This document shows positions 1 through 8,611 of a stretch of DNA of 64,000 bases, one piece after another; the stretch's first letter is position 1, and every line of letters begins with the position of its first letter. This DNA comes from an uncultured Bacteroidales bacterium. GTDB taxonomy: Bacteria > Bacteroidota > Bacteroidia > Bacteroidales > UBA932. The stretch covers positions 169,150 through 233,149 of the forward strand of contig CALUTW010000001.1 in the NCBI GenBank assembly GCA_944323805.1. Reading direction: 5' to 3'. Made by a program: the position numbers and the translations under genes. The notes under the pieces are model-generated. The model did no database searches, was not told where the DNA came from, and saw only the letters and a program-made list of their open reading frames with translations.

Positions 1-1718
1 AGGGTTCCCGTGCCTGATGCAAGCCATATCACTGTCCTGGCCTCCGCAGTAAGCCTGTCAGCCTGCACGGCCAGACTGCCGTCTATCTCTATCCCGTTCT
101 CTTCCATCAGTTCCCTGTTGCCGGCAAAGTATGTCTTTCCGTAACAGGTTCCTCTTACTCCACGGCCGGTTATGCTTTCAAAATCCTCGACAGGCACTTC
201 TCCGGCATTTTTCAGATATCTGACCACAGCTTCAGCAAGGGGATGCTCCGACATCCTTTCCAGACTCCGGAAAATGCCGGATATCCTTTCCCTGCTTTCT
301 TCCGGAGTCTGGGCGTCTGAAATATCCATATCTTCGGCGAACACCAGATGTGTCACTTCCGGCTTTCCTTCAGTTATTGTACCTGTCTTGTCAAGGACTA
401 CGGTATCAACCTTTCTGGCGGTCTCGATGCTCTCGGCATCCTTTATCAGTATGCCTCTTTCTGCACCTTTGCCGATGCCGACCATTATTGCAGTAGGTGT
501 TGCAAGTCCGAGTGCACAAGGGCAGGCTATTATCAGCACTGTTACCATGGCGAGCAATCCGTGCGTGAATCCGTCAGAACTGTCCAGGACAACCCACAGG
601 ATGAATGACAGCAGGGCAATTGCCATGATTGCCGGCACAAAGACTGCAGCGATCCTGTCAACGAGCTTCTGCACTGGGGCCTTGCTTCCCTGGGCGTCCT
701 GAACCATGGATATGATCCTGGAGAGGAGTGTCTCTGCCGCCACTTTATCGGCACGGAACAGGAAGCCTCCTTTCTGGTTGATGGTCCCGGCGTAGACTTG
801 TGAACCAGCCTGCTTTGCAACGGCTACCGGTTCTCCGCTCAGCATGCTTTCATCTACATAGGAATTTCCGCTGACGACTGTCCCGTCCACAGCCACCCGT
901 TCCCCGGGTCTTACGACAATGATGTCTCCCGGCTTGATCTCCTTGACCGGTATTACCTTATATCCTCCTGCCGGACATCCCTCTACTGCACTGCATCCCT
1001 TGTCTTCCTCATCCGCAACAACAGTCACGGTCTCTGGCTGGAGGTCCATGAGCTTCCTGATTGCATCTGACGTGTTCCCTTTGGCTTTTTCTTCAAGCAG
1101 CCTTCCGAGCAGGATGAATGCTATGATGACACTGGATGCCTCGAAATACACATGCGGCTCTATGCCTCTGGACAGCCAGAAATCAGGGAAAAGCATGTTG
1201 AATACACTGAACAGGTATGCGATTCCGGTGCTGTTCGCCACCAGCGTGTCCATATTGGCAGTCTTGTGTTTCAGCTGCTTCCATGCACTGATGTAGAACC
1301 CTCTCCCGAGCCAGAAGACCACCGGTGTAGAGAGTGCCCACATGATGACATCTGCATATGGCATGTCCATGAAGAACATGCCGATGACGGCAATCGGCAA
1401 TGACAGGATTATAGCCCACACTGTCCGCTGCCTGAGCTCCTTGTATCTCTTCCTGTGAGCCTGCAAGGCTTCGTCGGCCACATTGTCATCACTGCCTGTA
1501 AGCAGGTCGTATCCGGCATCCTGCACAGCTTTTCTCAATACCTCCGGAGAGCATTCATCCGGTCTGTATTCGACAGTTGCCGTAGATGCCGCATAATTGA
1601 CAGCGGCGCTGACTACTCCGGGCTGACTGCCGAGAGTCTTCTCGACCCTTGCCGAGCAGGCCGCACAGCTCATCCCGAGTACCGGGAAAGAATCCTTTAT
1701 GATATTTTTCTCTGCCAT
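1..1718 (-). CDS. copA: Copper-translocating P-type ATPase, 3' end cut by window edge
   Basis: Integral-membrane P1B-type ATPase, expected to export Cu(I) from the cytoplasm using ATP. About 572 codons are present; the C-terminal part lies outside the window. An N-terminal heavy-metal-associated domain carries GMSCAACSARVEK (CxxC). Membrane helices follow, then the actuator motif SGEP, the transmembrane metal site ACPCALGLATPT (CPC), the phosphorylation motif DKTGTITEGKP and the SEHPLAEA (HP) motif. CPC plus a CxxC HMA domain points to copper or silver rather than zinc. The start is the ATG reading MAEKNI, which sits just before the HMA domain. The gene is followed upstream on the same strand by an HMA-AraC regulator, a plausible copper sensor. 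A TAnnTTTG element and a hairpin lie in its leader. The family is certain, the metal is inferred. Confidence 0.95.
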   Translation of the reverse strand, partial: MAEKNIIKDSFPVLGMSCAACSARVEKTLGSQPGVVSAAVNYAASTATVEYRPDECSPEVLRKAVQDAGYDLLTGSDDNVADEALQAHRKRYKELRQRTVWAIILSLPIAVIGMFFMDMPYADVIMWALSTPVVFWLGRGFYISAWKQLKHKTANMDTLVANSTGIAYLFSVFNMLFPDFWLSRGIEPHVYFEASSVIIAFILLGRLLEEKAKGNTSDAIRKLMDLQPETVTVVADEEDKGCSAVEGCPAGGYKVIPVKEIKPGDIIVVRPGERVAVDGTVVSGNSYVDESMLSGEPVAVAKQAGSQVYAGTINQKGGFLFRADKVAAETLLSRIISMVQDAQGSKAPVQKLVDRIAAVFVPAIMAIALLSFILWVVLDSSDGFTHGLLAMVTVLIIACPCALGLATPTAIMVGIGKGAERGILIKDAESIETARKVDTVVLDKTGTITEGKPEVTHLVFAEDMDISDAQTPEESRERISGIFRSLERMSEHPLAEAVVRYLKNAGEVPVEDFESITGRGVRGTCYGKTYFAGNRELMEENGIEIDGSLAVQADRLTAEARTVIWLASGTGT

Positions 1719-1731
1719 GATTTTGCTGTTG

Positions 1732-1748
1732 GAAGAGGTTGCCTCTTC
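1732..1748 (-). promoter_or_regulatory. Inverted repeat in the copA leader
   Basis: A perfect 7-base inverted repeat (GAAGAGG, 3-base loop, CCTCTTC) lies between the predicted promoter and the copA start, ending 13 bases from the ATG. It could be an RNA hairpin near the ribosome site or a DNA operator. It has no U-run, so it is not an intrinsic terminator. Confidence 0.4.
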
Positions 1749-1761
1749 GTCAAACACGATG

Positions 1762-1769
1762 CAAATATA
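1762..1769 (-). promoter_or_regulatory. Predicted -7 element of copA promoter (TATATTTG)
   Basis: On the minus strand this reads TATATTTG, an exact match to the Bacteroidota -7 consensus TAnnTTTG, about 43 bases before the copA ATG. I see no good -33 TTTG at the ideal spacing. Placement is inferred from the consensus only. Confidence 0.5.
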
Positions 1770-1839
1770 GCGTCTTCGGCATGGAAAAACCTTACGGAAT
1801 TATTGACGGATTTTATAAGATTTTGTCAGCACTGTCAAA

Positions 1840-2415
1840 CTATACCTTATCCAGAGGATTCCTGCAGTTCTCTCCGGTTTTCTTGAAATAGCTCGGTGTT
1901 ACCCCTGTCACGCTTTTGAACTGCGTGCTCAGATATGCGGCGCTCGAATATCCCAGCCTGTCCGCAATTTCATTCAGGGTCATCTCCCCATAGACAAGCA
2001 GTTCCTTCGCTTTCTCGATTTTCTGGGCAATGAAGTATTTTTCTATAGTTGTGCCTGTGGCATCCGAGAACAGTTTGCTCATAGAGCTGTAGTCCCGTCC
2101 AAGACGTTCTGAAAGCCAGTCTGACAGATTTATTTTCAGATCCGTATCCTGATAATGGACAAGACTGATGATTTCAGCACGTATTCTCTCTGTTATCCTG
2201 GATTTCATGTCATCGATAAGTTCAAATCCCAAAGGTTCCAGTGCATTGCATATCATAGAATGGACCTTATCATTCATTTCTTCCTCAATGACGGCATATC
2301 CGAGCCGGACCTCCAGAGGGTGGAGACCAAGGTTCTTCAGGGCAGTATCCACTGCCATTATGCATCTGTCGCACACCATATTCCTGATGTGGACAATATT
2401 ATGTTTCTTTTCCAT
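1840..2415 (-). CDS. HMA-domain / AraC-type transcriptional regulator
   Basis: A 191-residue regulator with two parts. Residues about 5-70 resemble a heavy-metal-associated fold with the pair CDRC (in NMVCDRCIMAV). Residues about 100-185 form an AraC-type helix-turn-helix region, recognisable from EKAKELLVYGEMTLNEIADR and LGYSSAAYLSTQFKSVTGVTP. Fusion of a metal-binding domain to an AraC DNA-binding domain beside copA suggests a metal-responsive regulator of copper export, but direct metal sensing is inference. It ends 122 bases before the copA start on the same strand, so it lies upstream of copA. The N-terminal module has replaced the large sugar- or effector-binding domain of classical AraC proteins. 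Confidence 0.85.
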   Translation of the reverse strand: MEKKHNIVHIRNMVCDRCIMAVDTALKNLGLHPLEVRLGYAVIEEEMNDKVHSMICNALEPLGFELIDDMKSRITERIRAEIISLVHYQDTDLKINLSDWLSERLGRDYSSMSKLFSDATGTTIEKYFIAQKIEKAKELLVYGEMTLNEIADRLGYSSAAYLSTQFKSVTGVTPSYFKKTGENCRNPLDKV

Positions 2416-2432
2416 GTTCGATGCAGACTACG

Positions 2433-2449
2433 TGCCCCATAATGGCGCA
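2433..2449. promoter_or_regulatory. Imperfect palindrome upstream of the HMA-AraC gene
   Basis: TGCCCC-ataat-GGCGCA is an inverted repeat with one mismatch, 18 bases before the regulator start and next to a TACTTTTA sequence (one mismatch to TAnnTTTG, minus strand, 2450-2457). The position suits an autoregulatory operator. Weak evidence. Confidence 0.3.
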
Positions 2450-2510
2450 TAAAAGTATATAAAATCAGCGAGAAATTAAAGGGACTGTCAGAGAAATGCC
2501 GGTATGCCGG

Positions 2511-2540
2511 TTGCCCGTTTCCTATTTATCATTAAATTTG
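2511..2540 (+). promoter_or_regulatory. Predicted promoter of the DUF3784/PH gene
   Basis: TTG at 2511-2513 and TAAATTTG at 2533-2540 are separated by 19 bases, the spacing expected for the Bacteroidota -33/-7 promoter. The predicted start site is near 2547, giving a leader of about 54 bases. Confidence 0.65.
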
Positions 2541-2600
2541 TAGTATCCGCCCGGTCAGGGATGTCCTGTCCGGCTCCGGCAAAGCTAATACTATACTGTC

Positions 2601-3347
2601 ATGTCATTTTTCGGACTTGCCTTTGCCCTGCTGATGGTCGCGGCGGGACTTATTGCATGGAGATGGCCGGAGCTGATCTCCTCTTATTCGATGATGTCAA
2701 GGAAGGAACTTGCAAATGTCGACCTGAAGGCGGCAGGCCGTACTTCCCTTGTCACAATGTGTGCTACAGCCGTTGCTGTGCTTGCACTGTATTATCCCCT
2801 TTATTATGCCGGGCACTACACTCTCGCCATAGAGCTGTCCATTGTCGCTGTCTTTGCAGGATGCATCGCACTGGTATATGCGCTGCGGAAATATGACAGG
2901 AATCCTGGCCGGAAAAAGGGAACGGTCGCTGTTGCCGTGACTGCCGTAGTGGCAGCCGTTGTCTGCATAATGCTGTTCTCATGGTCCAGACCGGTGCAGA
3001 TTACCGTAGAGAATGGTGCCGTTGAATTCAGCGGAGCATACGGGATGACGGTACCGGGAAACCGTCTCAGAAGTGTCAGTGTCATGGAGACGCTTCCGGA
3101 AATAGAGCTGCGGACAAACGGTATCGGGATGGGAAATATCCAGACGGGACATTTCAGGCTTGAAGGGACCGGTCCGTGCCGGCTGTATGTCAATCTGCGA
3201 TTCAGTCCATTCGTACAGCTGGTGCTTGATGACGGGGAGATAATCATTTTCAATACATCCGAAAAGGACAGGACCATGGAGCTGTATGAGTCATGTGTGG
3301 AGCTGTGCATGTCCGGGACTGCCGGTACGGGAGAAATAGAGGAGTGA
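2601..3347 (+). CDS. DUF3784-like membrane protein with C-terminal PH-like domain
   Basis: A 248-residue membrane protein of unknown function. The first half has about four hydrophobic segments (around residues 3-20, 50-72, 74-95 and 106-125); its start (FGLAFALLMVAAGLIAW followed by a conserved SxxSxxE-like loop) resembles DUF3784 proteins. The second half, about residues 130-235, is beta-rich and soluble and resembles a bacterial PH domain (VEFSGAYGMTVPGNRLRSV). Domain calls are by eye. A good promoter precedes it, and the HAD gene starts 2 bases after its stop, so the two are probably co-transcribed. No partner suggests a specific role. Confidence 0.75.
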   Translation: MSFFGLAFALLMVAAGLIAWRWPELISSYSMMSRKELANVDLKAAGRTSLVTMCATAVAVLALYYPLYYAGHYTLAIELSIVAVFAGCIALVYALRKYDRNPGRKKGTVAVAVTAVVAAVVCIMLFSWSRPVQITVENGAVEFSGAYGMTVPGNRLRSVSVMETLPEIELRTNGIGMGNIQTGHFRLEGTGPCRLYVNLRFSPFVQLVLDDGEIIIFNTSEKDRTMELYESCVELCMSGTAGTGEIEE

Positions 3348-3349
3348 TT

Positions 3350-4009
3350 ATGGGCAGGCCGGTTTTTCTTTTTGACCTCGACGGGGTAATCTTCGATACG
3401 GAGGGACAGTACTCTGTGCTCTGGGACAGGATCGGCAGGGAATATCTTTCCGACCCTGATTTCGGGAACAGGATCAAGGGGCAGACGCTCGTGCAGATAT
3501 ATGACAGGTATTTCCCCGGCGACATTGAGGCGCAGGACAGTATCCGTGACAGTCTTTACCGCCTTGAAAGGGAGATGGACTATACCTATGTGCCGGGGGT
3601 GGAAAGGTTCCTTGGAGAACTGGTGGCCGGAGGATACGGGACGGCAATAGTGACAAGTTCAAACAGGGACAAGATGGAGAATGTATACAGGGTCCATCCT
3701 GAAATCAGGAAGATGTTCTCCAGGATATTTACCGGGGAGGACTTTGCCCGTTCAAAGCCGGCTCCGGACTGCTATCTTCTCGGTATGGAGTTCTTCGGAA
3801 GCCGCCCGGAGGATACATTCATTTTTGAGGATTCACTGAACGGACTACGTTCCGCAAGAGATTCGGGAGGGAATGTCATCGCTCTGGCCACTACATGCGG
3901 AAGGGATGCGGTGGCTCCCTATTCAGGGCTTGTGATTGATGACTTTACGGGGACAGATGTCCCGGGCCTGCTTGCCAGGTACAATCATGCGGAACATTCC
4001 AACGGATAA
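3350..4009 (+). CDS. HAD-superfamily hydrolase, beta-phosphoglucomutase/phosphatase-like
   Basis: A cytoplasmic HAD hydrolase of 219 residues. Motif I is FLFDLDGVIFDTEGQ (nucleophile and acid Asp), motif II is the Ser in AIVTSSNRDKM, motif III is the Lys in ARSKPAPDCYL, and motif IV is FEDSLNGLRSARDSG. The alpha-helical cap between motifs I and II is typical of subfamily IA. Members dephosphorylate small phosphosugars or isomerise hexose phosphates; the substrate cannot be told here. I chose the ATG at 3350 over longer upstream options because motif I then starts at residue 4 and a GAGGAG sequence precedes it. It lies 2 bases after the membrane-protein gene. Confidence 0.88.
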   Translation: MGRPVFLFDLDGVIFDTEGQYSVLWDRIGREYLSDPDFGNRIKGQTLVQIYDRYFPGDIEAQDSIRDSLYRLEREMDYTYVPGVERFLGELVAGGYGTAIVTSSNRDKMENVYRVHPEIRKMFSRIFTGEDFARSKPAPDCYLLGMEFFGSRPEDTFIFEDSLNGLRSARDSGGNVIALATTCGRDAVAPYSGLVIDDFTGTDVPGLLARYNHAEHSNG

Positions 4010-4035
4010 TTGGCTGTGTTTTCCTGAAAAATTGC

Positions 4036-4043
4036 TATATTTG
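4036..4043 (+). promoter_or_regulatory. Predicted -7 element of the carA leader promoter (TATATTTG)
   Basis: Exact TAnnTTTG match, with TTG at 4010-4012 about 23 bases upstream, a slightly long spacing. Transcription from here would start near 4050 and give a leader of almost 200 bases before carA that includes a short ORF and a terminator. Confidence 0.5.
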
Positions 4044-4068
4044 CATCTTGAAATCCTGAAACACTGTT

Positions 4069-4155
4069 ATGGTCATGGCAAATGGTTCATATTGTCCCTT
4101 GAGCGCATTATCATATAATGCCAGTGTTTCTGTTTTCCTGAAGTTCATCAGTTGA
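4069..4155 (+). CDS. Possible 28-residue leader peptide upstream of carA
   Basis: An ATG-initiated ORF of 28 codons (begins MVMANGSYCPL, ends FLKFIS) between the predicted promoter and an intrinsic terminator. Its stop codon is 7 bases before the hairpin, so a ribosome at the stop would cover the 5' arm. The 3' half is U-rich (4125-4138). This geometry resembles the pyrBI leader of enterobacteria, where translation coupled to slow UTP incorporation prevents termination. Nothing but the geometry supports translation, and a second in-frame ATG follows two codons later. Confidence 0.35.
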   Translation: MVMANGSYCPLSALSYNASVSVFLKFIS

Positions 4156-4161
4156 TATACC

Positions 4162-4193
4162 GGCCGTCCCTTTATGGGGATGGTCGTTTTTTT
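4162..4193 (+). terminator. Intrinsic terminator in the carA leader (possible attenuator)
   Basis: GGCCGTCCC (4162-4170) pairs with GGGATGGTC (4177-4185), including two G-U pairs, with a short loop and a following run of seven T (4187-4193). It lies 53 bases before the carA ATG. It may be an attenuator of carAB, or it may end the upstream HAD transcript or a short RNA. Confidence 0.7.
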
Positions 4194-4246
4194 ACTGTCT
4201 CTGCCTTCCGGCCGGGAAATACGGATAAAGTATAAATTGCATTATA

Positions 4247-5323
4247 ATGGACAAGAAGCTTGGCGCAACTCTGAAATTAGAGAACGGAATGGAGTTCAAG
4301 GGCTATTCCTTCGGGTATGACCAGCCGTGTGACGGGGAGGTTGTCTTCTCTACGGCGATGGTGGGTTATCCGGAAAGCCTCACTGACCCATCCTATTCCG
4401 GACAGATTCTCTGTGTGACTTATCCTCTTGTCGGGAACTACGGAGTCCCGGCAGACGGAACGGATGAATATGGTATCTCAACTAACTTTGAATCCAACCG
4501 TATACATGTCAGGGGAATCCTGATATCGGATTATTCTTTCGAATACAGTCATTGGAAGGCCGTGAAGAGTCTTGACCAGTGGCTCAGGGAACACAAGGTC
4601 CCGGGAATTTACGGGATTGACACGAGGGAGCTTACGAAGGTGCTCCGCGAGCATGGTTCCATGCTGGGAATCATTGTCCCGGACGGATTCAGCCGCGATT
4701 TCCCGATAGAGGACCCCAACCTTGTGAATCAGGTTGCCGTCGTGAGCTGCAAGGAGGTTGTCAGATACGGCCATGGGGAGAAGAAGGTAGTGCTGGTGGA
4801 CTGTGGCGTCAAGAACAATATCCTGAGATGCTTTATCCGCAGGGGAGTGGAGCTGATAAGGGTTCCATGGGACTATGATTTCAATACTATTGACTATGAC
4901 GGTCTCTTCATTTCCAACGGACCTGGAAATCCTGCTCTCTGCGGGGTAACCGTAGAGCATATCCGTGAGGCAATGAAGAAGGGGAAGCCGATTTTCGGTA
5001 TCTGCATGGGCAACCAGCTTCTGAGTGTCGCAGGCGGTGCGGCCACATACAAGCTCAAATACGGGCACCGCAGCCATAACCAGCCTGTGCGCATGGTCGG
5101 GACAAACCGTTGCTTCATCACTTCCCAGAACCACGGCTTTGCCGTAGACAACAGGACGCTTGGACAGGACTGGGAGCCGCTGTTCATAAATATGAATGAC
5201 GGGACAAATGAAGGGATAAGGCACAAGACGATGCCGTTCTTTTCCGCACAGTTCCATCCGGAGGCTACAAGCGGCCCGACCGATACGGAGTTCCTGTTCG
5301 ATGAATTCATCAGCAAACTGTAG
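4247..5323 (+). CDS. carA: Carbamoyl-phosphate synthase small (glutaminase) subunit
   Basis: Hydrolyses glutamine and channels ammonia to CarB to make carbamoyl phosphate for pyrimidine and arginine synthesis. At 358 residues it is normal length. The N-terminal CPSase small domain holds MVGYPESLTDPSY and GIDTRELTKVLREHG. The class I glutamine amidotransferase domain holds the nucleophile Cys in FGICMGNQLLS and the His/Glu pair in AQFHPEA. carB starts 38 bases downstream, so the two form an operon. Expression may be controlled by the leader terminator upstream. Confidence 0.97.
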   Translation: MDKKLGATLKLENGMEFKGYSFGYDQPCDGEVVFSTAMVGYPESLTDPSYSGQILCVTYPLVGNYGVPADGTDEYGISTNFESNRIHVRGILISDYSFEYSHWKAVKSLDQWLREHKVPGIYGIDTRELTKVLREHGSMLGIIVPDGFSRDFPIEDPNLVNQVAVVSCKEVVRYGHGEKKVVLVDCGVKNNILRCFIRRGVELIRVPWDYDFNTIDYDGLFISNGPGNPALCGVTVEHIREAMKKGKPIFGICMGNQLLSVAGGAATYKLKYGHRSHNQPVRMVGTNRCFITSQNHGFAVDNRTLGQDWEPLFINMNDGTNEGIRHKTMPFFSAQFHPEATSGPTDTEFLFDEFISKL

Positions 5324-5361
5324 CAATCAAGTCCAGAGATTAAACCCTAAATTGTAAAGAA

Positions 5362-8300
5362 ATGATAGACAATGATATAAAAAAGGTTGTCATACTCGGG
5401 TCCGGAGCATTGAAGATCGGAGAGGCCGGCGAGTTTGACTATTCAGGGTCACAGGCACTCAAGGCCCTTAAGGAAGAAGGGATAGAGACAGTGCTGATAA
5501 ATCCGAATATCGCTACGGTACAGACTTCGGAAGGTGTTGCCGACAAGATATATTTCCTGCCTGTCACGCCGTTCTTTGTCGAGAAGGTCATCAGGAAGGA
5601 AGCACCGCAGGGTATCCTGCTTGCCTTCGGCGGGCAGACCGCCTTGAACTGCGGCGTTGAGCTGTACCGCTCCGGAGTTCTTGCCAGAAACAATGTACGG
5701 GTGCTCGGAACACCTGTCCAGGCCATAATAGATACTGAGGACAGGGAACTTTTCGTTGAAAAGCTCGACCAGATAGATGTCAAGACCATAAAGTCCCATG
5801 CAGCCGAGACCATGGATCAGGCCCGTGCCGCTGCGGCGGAGCTCGGATATCCTGTGATTATCCGCGCTGCCTATGCCCTCGGGGGACTCGGCTCGGGGTT
5901 CTGCGACAATGAGCAGGAACTTGACCAGGTGTGTGAAAAAGCCTTCTCGTTTTCCCCTCAGGTGCTTGTGGAGAAATCCCTGAAAGGGTGGAAGGAAATC
6001 GAGTACGAAGTTGTAAGGGACCGCTATGACAACTGCATCACGGTCTGCAACATGGAGAATTTTGACCCGCTCGGCATCCATACAGGGGAAAGCATAGTTG
6101 TCGCTCCATCGCAGACATTGACCAACGAAGAGTACCATTATCTCCGTGAGCTCTCGATAAAGATTGTCCGCCATATCGGTATAGTAGGGGAATGCAATGT
6201 CCAGTATGCCTTCAATCCAGATGCCATGGATTACAGGGTAATCGAGGTAAATGCCAGGCTCAGCCGGTCATCGGCCCTTGCCTCCAAGGCTACCGGCTAT
6301 CCGCTTGCCTTCGTGGCTGCAAAGCTGGGACTCGGCTACGGGCTCTTTGACCTGAAGAATTCAGTGACAAAGGAGACCCCTGCATTTTTCGAGCCTGCAC
6401 TTGACTACATAGTCTGCAAGATACCGCGTTGGGACCTCTCGAAGTTCCATGGGGTCTCCCGCAAGATCGGCTCGAGCATGAAGAGCGTCGGGGAAGTGAT
6501 GGCGATAGGCCGCAGTTTCGAAGAAGCCATACAGAAAGGCCTCAGGATGATCGGGCAGGGCGCTCATGGTTTCGTGGGAAACAAGGAACTCAAGGTCGCA
6601 GATGTAGATGAAGCGCTCAGGGAGCCGACTGACCGCCGTATCTTCGTGATATCCAAGGCTATGAGGGCTGGATACACGGTAGACCAGATACACGGCCTGA
6701 CCAAGATTGACAGGTGGTTCCTCGACAAGCTTGCCGGGATTGTCCGGACATTCAATGAGATGCACGGCTACGACAATTGCGAGGCAATGCCGGTGGAACT
6801 GCTCCGTCTTGCCAAGCAGCAGGGCTTCTCGGACTTCCAGATTGCACGTGCAGTATACAAGGACAGGATAGAGACAGAAGATGCACAGATGCTTGTGCGC
6901 GCATTCAGAAAGGCTCATGGCATTGTGCCTTGCGTGAAGCAGATAGACACCCTCGCAGCCGAGTTCCCAGCACAGACCAACTACCTGTACCTTACATATA
7001 ACGGCACATACAACGATATAAAGTATGAACATGACAGGAGGTCAGTGATTGTGCTGGGATCGGGCGCATACAGGATAGGAAGTTCCGTGGAGTTCGACTG
7101 GTGTTCCGTAAATGCCCTCCAGACCATCAGGAAAGAGGGATATAGAGGCGTGATGATCAACTACAACCCTGAGACCGTATCGACGGACTATGACATGTGC
7201 GACCGTCTCTATTTCGACGAGCTGACTTTTGAGCGTGTCATGGATATATACGAGATGGAGTCGCCTCACGGTCTCATAGTATCGGTAGGCGGTCAGATTC
7301 CGAACAATCTTGCTCTGCGTCTCGATCAGAACGGGGTCAACATCCTCGGTACGACTGCATCGAGCATCGACAAGGCCGAGGACAGGCACAAGTTCTCATC
7401 CATAGTTGACATCCTCGGGATAGACCAGCCGAAATGGAAGGAGCTTACCACCATAGACGATGTGAATTCCTTTGTTGACCAGGTCGGCTATCCGGTGCTT
7501 GTAAGGCCGTCATATGTGCTTTCTGGCGCCGCTATGAACGTATGCTATAATGAGGATGAACTCAGACGCTTCCTTTCCCTTGCCGCCGAGGTCTCGCAGA
7601 AACATCCGGTGGTCATAAGCGAATTCATGCAGAGATGCAAGGAAATCGAGTTCGATGCCGTAGCCGACGGGGGAGAGGTAATCGCATATGCCATATCAGA
7701 GCATATAGAGTTTGCCGGGGTGCATTCCGGCGATGCCACAATACAGTTCCCTCCGCAGAAACTGTATATAGAGACGGTACGGCGCATAAAGAAGATTGCA
7801 AAGAAGATTGCCGGGGCACTGGAGATATCGGGACCGTTCAATATACAGTTTCTGGCAAAGGAGAATGCCATCAAGGTAATAGAATGCAACCTGAGGGCAT
7901 CGCGCAGTTTTCCGTTCGTTTCAAAGGTGCTGAAGATAAATCTCATAGAGCTTGCCACCAAAGTCATGCTCGGCAAGCATCCTACACCTCCTCACAAGAG
8001 CGCCTTTGACCTCGATTATGTGGGAATCAAGGCATCACAGTTCTCGTTCTCCAGGCTGCAGCAGGCCGACCCTGTACTTGGTGTCGACATGGCATCGACC
8101 GGAGAAGTCGGATGCATCGGGGATGACTTCAATGAGGCGCTGCTGAAATCAGTCCTGTCGGTCGGCTACACGATACCTGAAAAGAATATACTTATCTCTT
8201 CAGGGGATGTGATGCAGAAGGCGGACCTTTTCGGGGCATGCCGGCTGCTTGCAGGCCATGGCTATTCCATATATGCCACTGCAGGGACATACCGTTATCT

Positions 8301-8598
8301 CACTGAGAACGGGGTGCCGGCCACGAGAGTCCTCTGGCCGAGCGAATGTGAGGACGCCGGCCTTGAAGGCTATGACTCAGCCCTCAGGATGCTCCAGGAA
8401 AAGCGGATTGACCTTGTCATAAACATTCCGAAGAACTACACCGCACAGGAAATGGACAATGGCTATAAGATCCGCCGCGCTGCAATCGACTTCAATATAC
8501 CGCTGATTACAAATGCACGTCTGGCGACAGCGTTCATACGCGCATTCTGTGCAACCGGTATTGACGATATCAATATCAAGTCCTGGGACCAGTATTGA
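5362..8598 (+). CDS. carB: Carbamoyl-phosphate synthase large subunit
   Basis: Makes carbamoyl phosphate from bicarbonate, ammonia and two ATP. The 1078-residue length is full. Two homologous ATP-grasp halves are seen: the first opens with KKVVILGSGALKIGEAGEFD and carries GIHTGES, the second opens near residue 564 with SVIVLGSGAYRIGSSVEFD. An oligomerisation region lies between them, and a C-terminal MGS-like allosteric domain begins around residue 940 (LFGACRLLAGHGYSIYATAGT). It follows carA and ends 13 bases before the convergent S46 peptidase gene, with no visible terminator between. Confidence 0.97.
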   Translation: MIDNDIKKVVILGSGALKIGEAGEFDYSGSQALKALKEEGIETVLINPNIATVQTSEGVADKIYFLPVTPFFVEKVIRKEAPQGILLAFGGQTALNCGVELYRSGVLARNNVRVLGTPVQAIIDTEDRELFVEKLDQIDVKTIKSHAAETMDQARAAAAELGYPVIIRAAYALGGLGSGFCDNEQELDQVCEKAFSFSPQVLVEKSLKGWKEIEYEVVRDRYDNCITVCNMENFDPLGIHTGESIVVAPSQTLTNEEYHYLRELSIKIVRHIGIVGECNVQYAFNPDAMDYRVIEVNARLSRSSALASKATGYPLAFVAAKLGLGYGLFDLKNSVTKETPAFFEPALDYIVCKIPRWDLSKFHGVSRKIGSSMKSVGEVMAIGRSFEEAIQKGLRMIGQGAHGFVGNKELKVADVDEALREPTDRRIFVISKAMRAGYTVDQIHGLTKIDRWFLDKLAGIVRTFNEMHGYDNCEAMPVELLRLAKQQGFSDFQIARAVYKDRIETEDAQMLVRAFRKAHGIVPCVKQIDTLAAEFPAQTNYLYLTYNGTYNDIKYEHDRRSVIVLGSGAYRIGSSVEFDWCSVNALQTIRKEGYRGVMINYNPETVSTDYDMCDRLYFDELTFERVMDIYEMESPHGLIVSVGGQIPNNLALRLDQNGVNILGTTASSIDKAEDRHKFSSIVDILGIDQPKWKELTTIDDVNSFVDQVGYPVLVRPSYVLSGAAMNVCYNEDELRRFLSLAAEVSQKHPVVISEFMQRCKEIEFDAVADGGEVIAYAISEHIEFAGVHSGDATIQFPPQKLYIETVRRIKKIAKKIAGALEISGPFNIQFLAKENAIKVIECNLRASRSFPFVSKVLKINLIELATKVMLGKHPTPPHKSAFDLDYVGIKASQFSFSRLQQADPVLGVDMASTGEVGCIGDDFNEALLKSVLSVGYTIPEKNILISSGDVMQKADLFGACRLLAGHGYSIYATAGTYRYLTENGVPATRVLWPSECEDAGLEGYDSALRMLQEKRIDLVINIPKNYTAQEMDNGYKIRRAAIDFNIPLITNARLATAFIRAFCATGIDDINIKSWDQY

Positions 8599-8611
8599 TG
8601 ACCGGGCAATA

